64,000 bases of DNA from Pseudomonas japonica. Its GTDB lineage: Bacteria > Pseudomonadota > Gammaproteobacteria > Pseudomonadales > Pseudomonadaceae. Each line of letters begins with the position of its first letter. Position 1 is the first letter of the stretch. The stretch lies in NCBI RefSeq assembly GCF_013522925.1, contig NZ_JAAMQU010000005.1:310001-374000 (forward strand), in the 5' to 3' direction. Below, piece after piece: positions 24,908 to 34,686 of the stretch. Made by a program: the position numbers and the translations under genes. The notes under the pieces were generated by a model that was not told the DNA's origin, did not search any database, and saw only the letters and a list, made by a program, of their open reading frames with translations.

Positions 24908-26137
24908 ATGAGCAAGACTTCTCTCGACAAGAGCAAGATCAAGTTCCTTCTTCTCGAAGGCGTACACCAAACCGCCGTGGACACGCTCAAGGCGGCCGGT
25001 TACACCAACATCGAGTATCACTCCAGTTCCCTGCCGGAAGCAGAGCTGAAGGAAAAGATCGCCGACGCCCACTTCATCGGCATCCGCTCGCGCACTCATC
25101 TGACCGAAGAGCTCTTCGACCGCGCGAAGAAGCTGGTCGCGGTCGGCTGCTTCTGCATCGGCACCAACCAGGTTGACCTCAACGCTGCCCGTGAACGCGG
25201 CATCGCGGTGTTCAACGCGCCGTACTCCAATACCCGCTCGGTCGCCGAGCTGGTATTGGCCGAAGCCATCCTGTTGCTTCGCGGCATTCCGGAAAAGAAC
25301 GCCTCCTGCCACCGTGGCGGCTGGATCAAGAGCGCGGCCAACTCGTTCGAGATTCGTGGCAAAAAGCTCGGCATCGTCGGTTATGGCTCCATCGGTACCC
25401 AGCTGTCGGTCCTGGCCGAGGGCCTGGGCATGCAAGTGTTCTTCTACGACCCGCTGACCAAGCTGCCGCTGGGTAACGCTACCCAGGTGCCTACGCTCAA
25501 GGAGCTGCTGGGCCTGGCCGACATCGTCTCGCTGCATGTGCCCGAGCTGCCGTCCACCAAGTGGATGATCGGCGAAGAAGAAATCCGCGCGATGAAAAAG
25601 GGCGGCATCCTGATCAACGCTGCCCGCGGCACCGTGGTTCGCCTCGAGGCCCTGGCTGAGGCGATCAAGGACAAGCACCTGATCGGCGCCGCCATCGACG
25701 TGTTCCCGGTGGAGCCACGCTCGAACGACGATATCTTCGAAAGCCCGCTGCGTGGCCTGGACAACGTGATCCTCACCCCGCACATCGGTGGTTCCACCGC
25801 CGAGGCGCAAGCCAACATCGGCCTGGAAGTGGCCGAGAAGCTGGTGAAGTACAGCGACAACGGTACCTCGGTATCCTCGGTCAACTTCCCGGAAGTGGCC
25901 CTGCCGGCGCACCCGGGCAAGCACCGCTTGCTGCACATCCACGAAAACATCCCGGGCGTGCTCAGCGAAATCAACAAGGTGTTTGCCGAGAACGGCATCA
26001 ACATCTCTGGCCAGTTCCTGCAAACCAACGAAAAGGTTGGTTATGTGGTCATTGACGTTGACGCCGAGTACTCCGACCTGGCGCAAGCCAAGCTGCAGCA
26101 CATCAAAGGCACCATCCGCAGTCGCGTGCTGTTCTAA
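24908..26137 (+). CDS. serA: D-3-phosphoglycerate dehydrogenase
   Basis: NAD-dependent first step of serine synthesis. It has 409 residues, of the E. coli SerA type: substrate-binding halves around a Rossmann domain with GKKLGIVGYGSIGTQLSVLAE, the catalytic Arg in INAARGTVV, the Glu region VFPVEPRS and the catalytic His in LTPHIGGSTAEAQ. The C-terminal ACT domain (about 335-409) carries serine feedback inhibition. A clear terminator follows. Serine feeds EpsC and cysteine synthesis, encoded later in this window. Confidence 0.97.
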   Translation: MSKTSLDKSKIKFLLLEGVHQTAVDTLKAAGYTNIEYHSSSLPEAELKEKIADAHFIGIRSRTHLTEELFDRAKKLVAVGCFCIGTNQVDLNAARERGIAVFNAPYSNTRSVAELVLAEAILLLRGIPEKNASCHRGGWIKSAANSFEIRGKKLGIVGYGSIGTQLSVLAEGLGMQVFFYDPLTKLPLGNATQVPTLKELLGLADIVSLHVPELPSTKWMIGEEEIRAMKKGGILINAARGTVVRLEALAEAIKDKHLIGAAIDVFPVEPRSNDDIFESPLRGLDNVILTPHIGGSTAEAQANIGLEVAEKLVKYSDNGTSVSSVNFPEVALPAHPGKHRLLHIHENIPGVLSEINKVFAENGINISGQFLQTNEKVGYVVIDVDAEYSDLAQAKLQHIKGTIRSRVLF

Positions 26138-26144
26138 GCCGCTC

Positions 26145-26170
26145 GGCCGCCTCGTTCGGGGCGGCCTTTT
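26145..26170 (+). terminator. Rho-independent terminator of serA
   Basis: GGCCGCC (26145-26151) pairs with GGCGGCC (26160-26166) over an 8-base loop, followed by TTTT. It starts eight bases after the serA stop. It is a clear intrinsic terminator, although its T-run touches the stop of the convergent DUF523 gene. Confidence 0.88.
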
Positions 26171-26661
26171 CAACCGATCATGGCCTCCAGAAACGCCTGA
26201 GCCTCGGCCAGTTGCCCTTCGTTGAACACTTTCACGCCGTGCTGCGTCAGCAGCGCCGCGGTCACCCCTTCTCCCGCCACCTTCCGCCCGCTGAAGCTCC
26301 CGTCGTAGGTTTGTTCGTTGCCGCAAGAGGGGCTATTGGCCTTGAGCACCGCAGCCTGAATGCCGTGAGCCTCCACAAGCGCGAGGGCCAGGCGTGCACC
26401 GGACAGAAAGGGGGCGGTTACATCCGCACCAGTGCTGGCGATGATGCGCGTTTCCCCCCTCAGAACCTCAATGCCCTGCCCACCCTGAATTTCCGCGGGC
26501 GGGCGCGGCGTGGGCAAGCCGCCAGCCACCTCGGGGCACAGCGGCACTACCCGACCTTCGGCCTGCCACGCGCGTAACAGGCCCCAATCACCCGAAGCCT
26601 GGCCGTCATACCGCACGCGCTCGCCCAGCAGGCAACGGCTTACCAGCACTTTGGCGATCAT
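26170..26661 (-). CDS. DUF523 protein
   Basis: 163-residue protein of the DUF523 family, whose conserved cysteines suggest metal or Fe-S binding. Seen: VSRCLLGERVRYDG, VPLCPEVAGGLPTPRPPAEI and AVLKANSPSCG, three cysteine-bearing family motifs. Its ATG overlaps the stop of the 2OG-oxygenase by ATGA, so the two are translationally coupled. In some bacteria DUF523 is fused to DUF1722 or sits near tRNA-modifying genes; none is visible here. Function unknown. Confidence 0.83.
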   Translation of the reverse strand: MIAKVLVSRCLLGERVRYDGQASGDWGLLRAWQAEGRVVPLCPEVAGGLPTPRPPAEIQGGQGIEVLRGETRIIASTGADVTAPFLSGARLALALVEAHGIQAAVLKANSPSCGNEQTYDGSFSGRKVAGEGVTAALLTQHGVKVFNEGQLAEAQAFLEAMIG

Positions 26662-27281
26662 AGCGGGCTGGTGCCCCGGCGCCGGAACCAGCCCGTGAGT
26701 GACAAGCGCTCCCGCTGGGCAGGCAATACCTCATGAGGAATCTGGTCCGACAAGAACACCACCAGCGCGCCACCGGTGGGTACCACATCGTGAATTCGCT
26801 CGCCTGGCAAGTAGAGCCGTAGCTGCCCGCCGTCTTCGGGCAACCAGGCCTGATTCAGGTACACAACGGTAGACACACTGCGCCGGTCGTCGTCGTTGAA
26901 GCGGTCCAGATGGCGCAGGTAGTAGGCGCCGGGCGGGTAGGAGGCGAAGTGGCTCTCGAAATCTTCAAGCCCGAGGAACAGGGACTGATTGAGGCTTCGC
27001 CGCAGGCTGTCCATCAGGCCCAGATACCGATCGACTGGCGCGCTCTGGCCCCGCTCCACCCACTCGATGGCATCCCCCCGGATGCCCTCTCGCACCTGCG
27101 CCGTCACACCGCGCCCTGTGGCCGCCGGCTTGAGCTGGCCAAGGCGGGCGCGTTCGAGGCAGTCCCGCGACAGCTCCTCGGTAAGCGCGCTGGGGAGAAA
27201 AATATTCTGCTGCGACCACCCGTGGCTGGCGAGGTCAGAAGCGATTCGGGCAAACAGCGGATGATCGAGAGAAATGTTCAT
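26658..27281 (-). CDS. 2-oxoglutarate/Fe(II)-dependent oxygenase (prolyl 4-hydroxylase-like)
   Basis: 207-residue double-stranded beta-helix dioxygenase. The iron triad is His124 and Asp126 (RHLDRF) and His183 (PHEVLPA), with Arg192 placed to bind 2-oxoglutarate. The fold resembles P4H/Egl-9-like bacterial enzymes that hydroxylate proteins such as EF-Tu, but the substrate is not known here. ATG 27281 begins the conserved part; the open frame extends 37 codons further through less likely sequence. Coupled by ATGA overlap to DUF523. Divergent from the DUF2059 gene. Confidence 0.82.
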   Translation of the reverse strand: MNISLDHPLFARIASDLASHGWSQQNIFLPSALTEELSRDCLERARLGQLKPAATGRGVTAQVREGIRGDAIEWVERGQSAPVDRYLGLMDSLRRSLNQSLFLGLEDFESHFASYPPGAYYLRHLDRFNDDDRRSVSTVVYLNQAWLPEDGGQLRLYLPGERIHDVVPTGGALVVFLSDQIPHEVLPAQRERLSLTGWFRRRGTSPL

Positions 27282-27418
27282 GGCACATGGTAGCGACCCG
27301 CCGCATAAACCAACAGATCCCCCCGGCGAAACGCGAGTTTCATCGGTCACCGCCTCGCCTCTCTCGACAAATGCCGCTGACGACACGGACAATAGCGCCC
27401 TGCCGACAGGAGTCCCTC

Positions 27419-28153
27419 ATGCGTCGTTTTCTTTCCGTTGTGTTGATGTGCTGCGCCTTGCCGGCGTGGGCAGACATCCACGACGAGCTCTATAAGGCAG
27501 CCGGTTGGCCAGAGCAACGCGTGCACTTCACCGACGCGCTGCGCGCCGCGCAGCAGCGCTATCAGAACAGCCTGCCGCCGGCAGTGTTCCAGGCATTGGT
27601 CAACAACAGCAATCAGCGCTTCGCCCCTCAGGCGGTAGACCAGCGTGCCGAAGGCAGCCTGCGCCAGGCACTGGCCAACCCACAACCCGCACTGGCGTTC
27701 TTTCAATCTCCGTTAGGGCGCAAGATCGTTGCCGCTGAATTGCTGGCAACCCGTTCGGACCAACTTGCCCGCAACGCGCAGGGCCTGCCCAAAATGCAGG
27801 CCAGTGATACCCGTCAGTTACTGATCGGCCACTTGGCCCGGGCGCTTCCGGCTCGAGAGGCCGGTGCCGAAGTGAGCCTGGCCATTGCCGGTGTGGCCGC
27901 CGACAGCCTCAGCTCGATGATTCCGGGCTTGCTGGGCGGCAGCTCGGCGCAAAGCCTGCTGGATGGGCAGCGTGAACGCTTGCAGCAGCAGATTGGCGTA
28001 GACCTGGACAACACCCTGCTCTACGTTTATCGCGAACTGAGCGATCCTGAACTGGAAGAGTTTGTGGCCTTTGCCGAGTCTCCGGAAGGCCAGGCTTACT
28101 ACAAGGCCGCGCTGGCGGCCGTGAAGGCTGGTCTGGCCGTAGGCGCGCGCTAA
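27419..28153 (+). CDS. DUF2059 secreted protein
   Basis: 244-residue protein with a signal peptide (MRRFLSVVLMCCALPAWA, residues 1-18), so probably periplasmic. The helical C-terminal region, ending YRELSDPELEEFVAFAESPEGQAYYKAALAAV, is the DUF2059 motif. ACAGGAG precedes the ATG at 27419; the frame is open further upstream but lacks a signal. No enzymatic residues are recognised. It converges with the next gene with a 14-bp gap. Confidence 0.8.
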   Translation: MRRFLSVVLMCCALPAWADIHDELYKAAGWPEQRVHFTDALRAAQQRYQNSLPPAVFQALVNNSNQRFAPQAVDQRAEGSLRQALANPQPALAFFQSPLGRKIVAAELLATRSDQLARNAQGLPKMQASDTRQLLIGHLARALPAREAGAEVSLAIAGVAADSLSSMIPGLLGGSSAQSLLDGQRERLQQQIGVDLDNTLLYVYRELSDPELEEFVAFAESPEGQAYYKAALAAVKAGLAVGAR

Positions 28154-28167
28154 GCTAGGAGCAAGCG

Positions 28168-29106
28168 CTAGAAATACCTCTCCAGAAACCGCAGGTACTG
28201 CTCGCGAATGTGTACCGCCTCATTGGCCAGGTGATGACGCGCAGCGGGTATGCGTAGTATTTCCGGTTGCCTGAACTTGCGCTCCAGCACTCGAAGGTTG
28301 TATCGCCAATCCACTGTCATGTCCTGCTCACCCTGCACAATCACGGGCGTATGCTTGCAAGCGGGGGCGGCTTCGATGCGGTTGATCCACTCCGCCAGCG
28401 CACCCACCCATGCGGTGGGTAAGCGCAGCGGCTGAAGGGGGTCGGCGCGCAGAAACGGCAGAAACGCGGGGTCGTTGCTGTTTTCGCTGAACCGCCGGGC
28501 GATGCCATCCACAAAAGGGCTAAGCACCCGGTAGCTGAGCTTCGAGCGGGCCCATGCGCGCGGCCGCACCAACGGCGCCAGTAATATCAGGCGCCCGTCG
28601 ATAAGGCTGTTATCGCCCCGGTGCAAGGCGTGGTCAATCACAATGGCGCCGCCCGTGCTTTGGCCAAGCACATGCCAAGGCCTGGGCAGGTGCAAGCTCA
28701 TTGCTTGCGCCAGCAGGCCGTCGAGCGTTGACTGGTAGTGAGCGAAGTCTTCGATACTGGCGCGCGGGCCACTGGACAGGCCATGGCCTGGCAGGTCGCA
28801 GGACACCACCGCAAGCCCGCACCCGAGTGCCCATTCGATCACGTGACGGAACAGGCCCATGTGGTCGTAGAAACCGTGCAGCAGCACCAGGGTGCCGCGG
28901 GGCTGTCGAGGCACCCAGGCCTGGCACACCAGCTCGAACCCTTCGGCTTCAAAAAGGCCTAGATGGGTATCGAACCGTACCGCGAAACCAGGAAGGTCGA
29001 GCCCGTAGAAACGCTGATACGCCACCCCCTGCTCACACAAGGGGCGGGCGTCGTTCAGTGAGGAAAGGCTGGCGCGCAGCCGGTCGGGATGGAACGTCGA
29101 AGTCAT
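28168..29106 (-). CDS. alpha/beta hydrolase, monoacylglycerol lipase-like
   Basis: 312-residue serine hydrolase. The nucleophile is the Ser of LGQSTGGAI; the oxyanion region is VLLHGFYDHMGLFRH; GHGLSSG matches monoglyceride lipase/lysophospholipase relatives; a late Asp in VQGEQDMTVDWRYN and His in RHHLANEA can complete the triad. No signal peptide, so probably cytoplasmic. It is downstream of spuH in the same direction with a 73-bp gap but has no obvious link with polyamines. Confidence 0.82.
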   Translation of the reverse strand: MTSTFHPDRLRASLSSLNDARPLCEQGVAYQRFYGLDLPGFAVRFDTHLGLFEAEGFELVCQAWVPRQPRGTLVLLHGFYDHMGLFRHVIEWALGCGLAVVSCDLPGHGLSSGPRASIEDFAHYQSTLDGLLAQAMSLHLPRPWHVLGQSTGGAIVIDHALHRGDNSLIDGRLILLAPLVRPRAWARSKLSYRVLSPFVDGIARRFSENSNDPAFLPFLRADPLQPLRLPTAWVGALAEWINRIEAAPACKHTPVIVQGEQDMTVDWRYNLRVLERKFRQPEILRIPAARHHLANEAVHIREQYLRFLERYF

Positions 29107-29179
29107 GTGGGCTACCCGGTTATACAGGTAACCCTACCCCCTCTTCCCGCCGACAAACAAGGCCTTGCTTGCTGGCGCC

Positions 29180-30076
29180 TCAGGCCGAAACGGCTTCGGC
29201 GCTGGCGCGACGTGGGTCTGGCTGGGACGAGTTGGCCACGGCGGCCTCCTCGATCGCCTGCTGGATAGCCCGGCGGCGGCGCTCCTCGGCACGGCGGCTG
29301 AAGAACCACACGAAGAAGGTGAAGATCGACACTACCAGCAGGATAAGGCTGGCAATGGCATTGATCTCCGGCTTCACACCCAGACGCACCTGAGAGAACA
29401 CTTCCATTGGCAGGGTGGTGGAGCCAGGCCCCGCCACGAAGCTGGCCAGCACCAGGTCATCCAGCGACAAGGCGAAAGACATCATTCCGCCCGCCGCCAG
29501 TGACGGCGCGATCATTGGAATGGTGATCAAGAGGAACACCTTCCACGGCCGCGCGCCCAGGTCCATGGCCGCTTCCTCGATGGACAGGTCCAGCTCGCGC
29601 AAGCGTGCCGACACCACCACTGCCACATAGGCGGCGCAGAAGGTGGTGTGAGCGATCCAGATGGTGGGTACACCACGCTCCTGCGGCCAGCCAATCACTT
29701 GCGCCATTGCCACGAACAGCAGCAGCAGCGAGAGGCCGGTGATCACTTCAGGCATTACCAGCGGTGCGGTAACCAGGCCACCGAACAAGGTACGGCCCTT
29801 GAACCTTGCCACACGGGTAAGCACGAACGCTGCCAGGGTGCCCAATATCACCGAAGAAATGGCCGTGTAGGTGGCGATCTCCAGCGAGCGGAACACTGCG
29901 CTCATCAGTTGATCGTTGTGCATCAGCCCCACGTACCACTTCACCGACCACCCGCCCCACACCGTTACCAGACGCGAGGCGTTGAACGAGAAGATCACCA
30001 GGATCAGCATGGGCGCGTAGATGAAGGTCAAGCCCGCCCACAGCATGAAGGTTGAAAATCGGAACCGGGAATTCAT
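29180..30076 (-). CDS. spuH: polyamine ABC transporter permease (PotI/SpuH)
   Basis: 298-residue inner-membrane permease with six helices and the binding-protein-dependent transport signature EEAAMDLGARPWKVFLLITIPMIAPSLAAGG, the loop that contacts the ATPase. It pairs with SpuG and the ATPase SpuF for putrescine/spermidine uptake. It is the last gene of the spuB-spuH series and overlaps spuG by ATGA. The Arg/Ala-rich C-terminal tail after the last helix is of unknown use. Confidence 0.93.
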   Translation of the reverse strand: MNSRFRFSTFMLWAGLTFIYAPMLILVIFSFNASRLVTVWGGWSVKWYVGLMHNDQLMSAVFRSLEIATYTAISSVILGTLAAFVLTRVARFKGRTLFGGLVTAPLVMPEVITGLSLLLLFVAMAQVIGWPQERGVPTIWIAHTTFCAAYVAVVVSARLRELDLSIEEAAMDLGARPWKVFLLITIPMIAPSLAAGGMMSFALSLDDLVLASFVAGPGSTTLPMEVFSQVRLGVKPEINAIASLILLVVSIFTFFVWFFSRRAEERRRRAIQQAIEEAAVANSSQPDPRRASAEAVSA

Positions 30077-30990
30077 ACCTTGCCCTCCATCTCTTTGGCC
30101 TGGCTACGGTTGAAGAGAAGAATGGGCACGATCAACAGTGCCAGCATCACCACCGCCAGCGCCGAGGCTACGGGCCAGTCGCGGTTATTGAAGAACTCTT
30201 GCCACAGCACCTTGCCGATCATCAGGGTTTCCGGGCCGCCGAGCAGTTCGGGGATCACGAACTCACCCACAACAGGAATGAACACCAGCATGCAACCGGC
30301 GACGATGCCATTGCGTGACAGTGGCACGGTGATTTTCCAGAAGTTGTTGAAGCGGCTGGAACCCAGGTCCGATGCGGCCTCCAACAGGCTTTGGTCATGC
30401 TTCACCAGGTTGGCGAACAGCGGCAGGATCATGAACGGCAGGTAGGAGTACACCACGCCGATGTACACCGCCAGGTTGGTGTTCAGGATCTGCAGGGGCT
30501 GGTCGATCACGCCCAGGTACATCAGGAAGCCATTGAGCAAGCCATTGTTGCTCAGCAGGCCCATCCAGGCGTACACCCGAATCAGGATGGCCGTCCAGGT
30601 CGGCATCATGATCAGCAGCAGCAGCACTGTCTGGGTTTCCTTCTTGGCCACCGACATCGCGTAGGCCATCGGGTAACCGATCAGTACGCACAGCAACGTG
30701 CTGAAGAACGCCATCTTCAACGAGCCCAGGTACGCCGAGAAATACAACTCGTCGTCGCCCAGCAGCAAGTAGTTGGCCAGGTTCAGCGCGATGTCGATCT
30801 TGCCTTCGGCGTACTGCCAGATATCGGTATACGGCGGAATGGCCACATCCGCTTCGGCAAAGCTGATCTTCAGAACGATGAAGAACGGCAACATGAAGAA
30901 CAGGAACAGCCACAGGAAGGGAATCCCGATGACCACTTGCCGGCCGCCCGGCATCCAGCGGTTATAGATACGCTTGAGCTTCTTGTTCAT
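30073..30990 (-). CDS. spuG: polyamine ABC transporter permease (PotH/SpuG)
   Basis: 305-residue permease partner of SpuH. The EAA loop is LLEAASDLGSSRFNNFWKITVPLSRNG; membrane helices begin near residue 20 (VVIGIPFLWLFLFFMLPFFIVL). ATG 30990 (MNKKLKRIYNRW) is chosen because it overlaps the spuF stop as ATGA and matches PotH starts. It overlaps the downstream spuH start the same way, so spuF-spuG-spuH are tightly coupled. Confidence 0.93.
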   Translation of the reverse strand: MNKKLKRIYNRWMPGGRQVVIGIPFLWLFLFFMLPFFIVLKISFAEADVAIPPYTDIWQYAEGKIDIALNLANYLLLGDDELYFSAYLGSLKMAFFSTLLCVLIGYPMAYAMSVAKKETQTVLLLLIMMPTWTAILIRVYAWMGLLSNNGLLNGFLMYLGVIDQPLQILNTNLAVYIGVVYSYLPFMILPLFANLVKHDQSLLEAASDLGSSRFNNFWKITVPLSRNGIVAGCMLVFIPVVGEFVIPELLGGPETLMIGKVLWQEFFNNRDWPVASALAVVMLALLIVPILLFNRSQAKEMEGKV

Positions 30991-32129
30991 GACCGGAGCA
31001 CCACGCCGCTGTCGTCTTCCCACCACACGAACACTTCGTCGTCCCAGGTCGGCCGCGCGCCACGACGCTCCGCGTTAGCCACGAACGACTGCACGATCTT
31101 GCCGCTGGGCAGCTGGACGTGGAACACCGAGTGCCCGCCCAGGTAGGCGATGTCATGCACCTTGCCGCGCGACCAGTTGTGCTCGGTGGAGGGTTGCTCG
31201 ACCGTAACGAGGAGCTTTTCCGGGCGGATCGCGTAGGTCACGCTCTTGTCCTGCGCGGCCGTACTCACACCGTGGCCCACGTAGATAGTGCGCTCCAGCT
31301 CAGGCGAGCTGATCAGTGCGTAGCCTTCCATGTCCTCGATGACTTCACCGTCGAACAGGTTGACGTTGCCGATGAATTCGCACACCAACCGGCTGGTCGG
31401 GGTTTCGTAGATATCCACAGGGCTGCCGATCTGAGCGATCCAGCCCAGGTGCATGATCGCGATGCGCTGGGCCATGGTCATGGCCTCTTCCTGGTCGTGG
31501 GTCACCATTACGCAGGTCACGCCTACGCGCTCGATGATTTCCACCAGTTCCAGTTGCATTTCCGAACGCAGCTTCTTGTCCAGCGCACCCATGGGCTCAT
31601 CGAGCAACAACAGCTTGGGCCGCTTGGCCAGGGAACGGGCCAGTGCAACCCGCTGGCGCTGGCCACCGGACAATTGATGCGGTTTGCGCCGGGCGTACTG
31701 GGTCATGTGCACCAACTTGAGCATTTCGGCCACCCGGGCGTCGATCTCGGCGCTGGACATCCTGTCCTGCTTCAGGCCGAAGGCAATGTTCTGCGCAACG
31801 GTCATGTGTGGGAACAATGCATAGGACTGGAACATCATGTTGATGGGCCGCTTGTAGGGCGGCATGTCGGTGATGTCCTCGCCGTCGAGGAAAATCCGCC
31901 CTTCCGTAGGCCGCTCGAAGCCCGCGAGCATACGCAGCAGGGTCGACTTGCCCGAGCCCGATCCGCCCAGCAAGGCGAAGATTTCGCCCTTGTGGATCTG
32001 CAGCGACACGTCGTCCACAGCGATCGTCTCGTCGAACTTTTTGGTTACCCGGTCGATCTTGACCAACACCTGCTTGGGGTGTTGGCCACCTTCGAGGGCT
32101 TTCTTATAGGCACTGGAGGCAACGGCCAT
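30987..32129 (-). CDS. spuF: polyamine ABC transporter ATP-binding protein (PotG/SpuF)
   Basis: 380-residue ATPase of the spermidine/putrescine importer. Walker A GGSGSGKST, Q-loop MMFQSYALFPHM, signature LSGGQRQRVALARSLA, Walker B LLLLDEPMGALD, H-loop VTHD, then a TOBE domain (about 290-380). The start is ATG 32129, eight bases after GGGAG; a GTG eight codons earlier (32153) lacks a site. Preceded by an intercistronic hairpin after spuE, which would favour more binding protein than ATPase. Confidence 0.94.
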   Translation of the reverse strand: MAVASSAYKKALEGGQHPKQVLVKIDRVTKKFDETIAVDDVSLQIHKGEIFALLGGSGSGKSTLLRMLAGFERPTEGRIFLDGEDITDMPPYKRPINMMFQSYALFPHMTVAQNIAFGLKQDRMSSAEIDARVAEMLKLVHMTQYARRKPHQLSGGQRQRVALARSLAKRPKLLLLDEPMGALDKKLRSEMQLELVEIIERVGVTCVMVTHDQEEAMTMAQRIAIMHLGWIAQIGSPVDIYETPTSRLVCEFIGNVNLFDGEVIEDMEGYALISSPELERTIYVGHGVSTAAQDKSVTYAIRPEKLLVTVEQPSTEHNWSRGKVHDIAYLGGHSVFHVQLPSGKIVQSFVANAERRGARPTWDDEVFVWWEDDSGVVLRS

Positions 32130-32155
32130 CAACGAACTCCCAACTTTTTTCACGT

Positions 32156-32175
32156 GCCCGCCGTCTCCGGCGGGC
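32156..32175 (-). other. Intercistronic hairpin between spuE and spuF
   Basis: GCCCGCCG (32156-32163) and CGGCGGGC (32168-32175) form a perfect 8-bp stem; on the mRNA strand the loop is GAGA, a GNRA tetraloop. There is no T-run after it. Such hairpins after a binding-protein gene often block 3' decay and raise its share over downstream genes. Confidence 0.6.
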
Positions 32176-32184
32176 GTAGGTTAA

Positions 32185-33318
<1,134 letters not shown>

Positions 33319-33411
33319 TCAACCGACCGGGATACAAAACCGGGGCGCAACTTACCTTCGATAAACCTGCCGGGCAAAATGAATTCGTTAAAAGCCTGTC
33401 GATAAACCCCA

Positions 33412-33444
33412 GGCACCTGCCAGATCTATGGCCAGACAGGTGCC
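33412..33444 (-). other. Hairpin after spuD
   Basis: GGCACCTG (33412-33419) pairs perfectly with CAGGTGCC (33437-33444), 13 bases after the spuD stop on the minus strand. Weak T-richness follows. It may partially end transcription or protect spuD mRNA. Confidence 0.5.
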
Positions 33445-33457
33445 CGGGCAGGGCGAG

Positions 33458-34555
33458 TTACTTGCCCGATTTGATCTTGGTCCAGCTGCGGGTCATCTCG
33501 CGTTGAGTGGCCGCCGGCAGGTCAGAGATCGCATAGAACTTGGCCTTCACTTCGTCCGACGGATAGATGTTCGGGTCCGACTTGATGGCATCGTCAACAA
33601 ACTCGGTGGCCGCCTTGTTGCCGTTCGGGAATTGCACGGCATTGGTGATTTCCGCCATCACTTCCGGCTTGAGCAGGAAGTTCATGAACTTGTAGGCGCC
33701 GTCCACGTTTTCGGCATCCTTCGGAATGGCGACCATGTCATAGAAGGTACCCGCACCTTCTTTGGGAATGGTGTAGCTGACCTTCACCTTGCCACCGGCT
33801 TCTTCGGCACGGGACTTGGCCTGCTGCACGTCACCCGAGTAGCCTACCGCCACGCAGATGTTGCCCGTGGCCAGGTCGGAAATGTACTTGGAAGAGTGGA
33901 AGTAGGTGATGCTTGGGCGAACCTTGAGGAACAGTTCTTCAGCCTGCTTGAGGTCTTCTTTCTTCTGGCTGTTGGTTGGCAGGCCCAGGTAATGCAGCGC
34001 TACCGGCAGCATTTCGGTTGGCGAATCCAGGAAGCTTACGCCGCAGGATTTCAGCTTGGCGATGTTCTCGGGCTTGAGCAGGACGTCCCACGAGTCGATC
34101 TTGTCCACACCCAGCGCGGCCTTCACTTTCTCGGGGTTGTAACCGATACCGATGGTGCCCCACATGTACGGGAACGCATGCTTGTTGCCCTGGTCGCTGG
34201 CATCACCAACGGCCTTGAGCAGCGACTCGTCCAGGTTTTTCCAGTTTGGCAATTTGGACTTGTCCAGTTCCTGGTACACGCCTGCCTTGATCTGCTTGGC
34301 CAGGAAGTTGTTGGACGGCACTACGATGTCGTAGCCGGACTTGCCTGCAAGCAGCTTGGCTTCCAGGGTCTCGTTGCTGTCGAACACGTCATACACGACC
34401 TTGATGCCCGACTCGTCTTCAAACTTCTTCACGGTGTCTGGTGCGATGTAGTCGGACCAGTTGTACACGTGCAGAACCTTGTCATCAGCGTGAACTGCCC
34501 CGACCACGGCCCCCATCATCGACATGGCGAGCAGCGTCTTGCCAAATTTCTTCAT
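33458..34555 (-). CDS. spuD: polyamine ABC transporter substrate-binding protein (SpuD/PotF-like)
   Basis: 365-residue periplasmic binding protein, paralogue of SpuE: signal peptide ([21 protein letters not shown]), then [55 protein letters not shown] and [19 protein letters not shown]. In P. aeruginosa SpuD binds putrescine. GGAG is ten bases upstream of the ATG. The spuD-spuE duplication lets one permease serve two amines. Flanked by hairpins on both sides. Confidence 0.92.
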   Translation of the reverse strand: MKKFGKTLLAMSMMGAVVGAVHADDKVLHVYNWSDYIAPDTVKKFEDESGIKVVYDVFDSNETLEAKLLAGKSGYDIVVPSNNFLAKQIKAGVYQELDKSKLPNWKNLDESLLKAVGDASDQGNKHAFPYMWGTIGIGYNPEKVKAALGVDKIDSWDVLLKPENIAKLKSCGVSFLDSPTEMLPVALHYLGLPTNSQKKEDLKQAEELFLKVRPSITYFHSSKYISDLATGNICVAVGYSGDVQQAKSRAEEAGGKVKVSYTIPKEGAGTFYDMVAIPKDAENVDGAYKFMNFLLKPEVMAEITNAVQFPNGNKAATEFVDDAIKSDPNIYPSDEVKAKFYAISDLPAATQREMTRSWTKIKSGK

Positions 34556-34647
34556 GCGTAATGCTCCAAATTTTTTTGAAAAACCACCTTAAGGGCGCCG
34601 GTGCCTCACCAGCGAGGCGGTAAACCGGAACGCAGGCTTGCCTGTGA

Positions 34648-34668
34648 GCGCGCTCGATACAAGCGCGC
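34648..34668 (-). other. Hairpin between spuC and spuD
   Basis: GCGCGCT (34648-34654) and AGCGCGC (34662-34668) form a perfect 7-bp stem with a 7-base loop in the 131-bp gap between spuC and spuD. It follows the spuC stop by about 18 bases on the minus strand. No T-run. Confidence 0.45.
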
Positions 34669-34686
34669 CGCTGCACAGACTAGCAT

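Noticed and set aside
24755..26326. 523-codon leftward ORF opposite serA
   Set aside because: Antisense to SerA, with arginine/glutamine/valine-rich shadow composition.
29107..29179. Terminator after spuH
   Set aside because: Only weak inverted repeats and no T-run in the 73-bp gap; not called.
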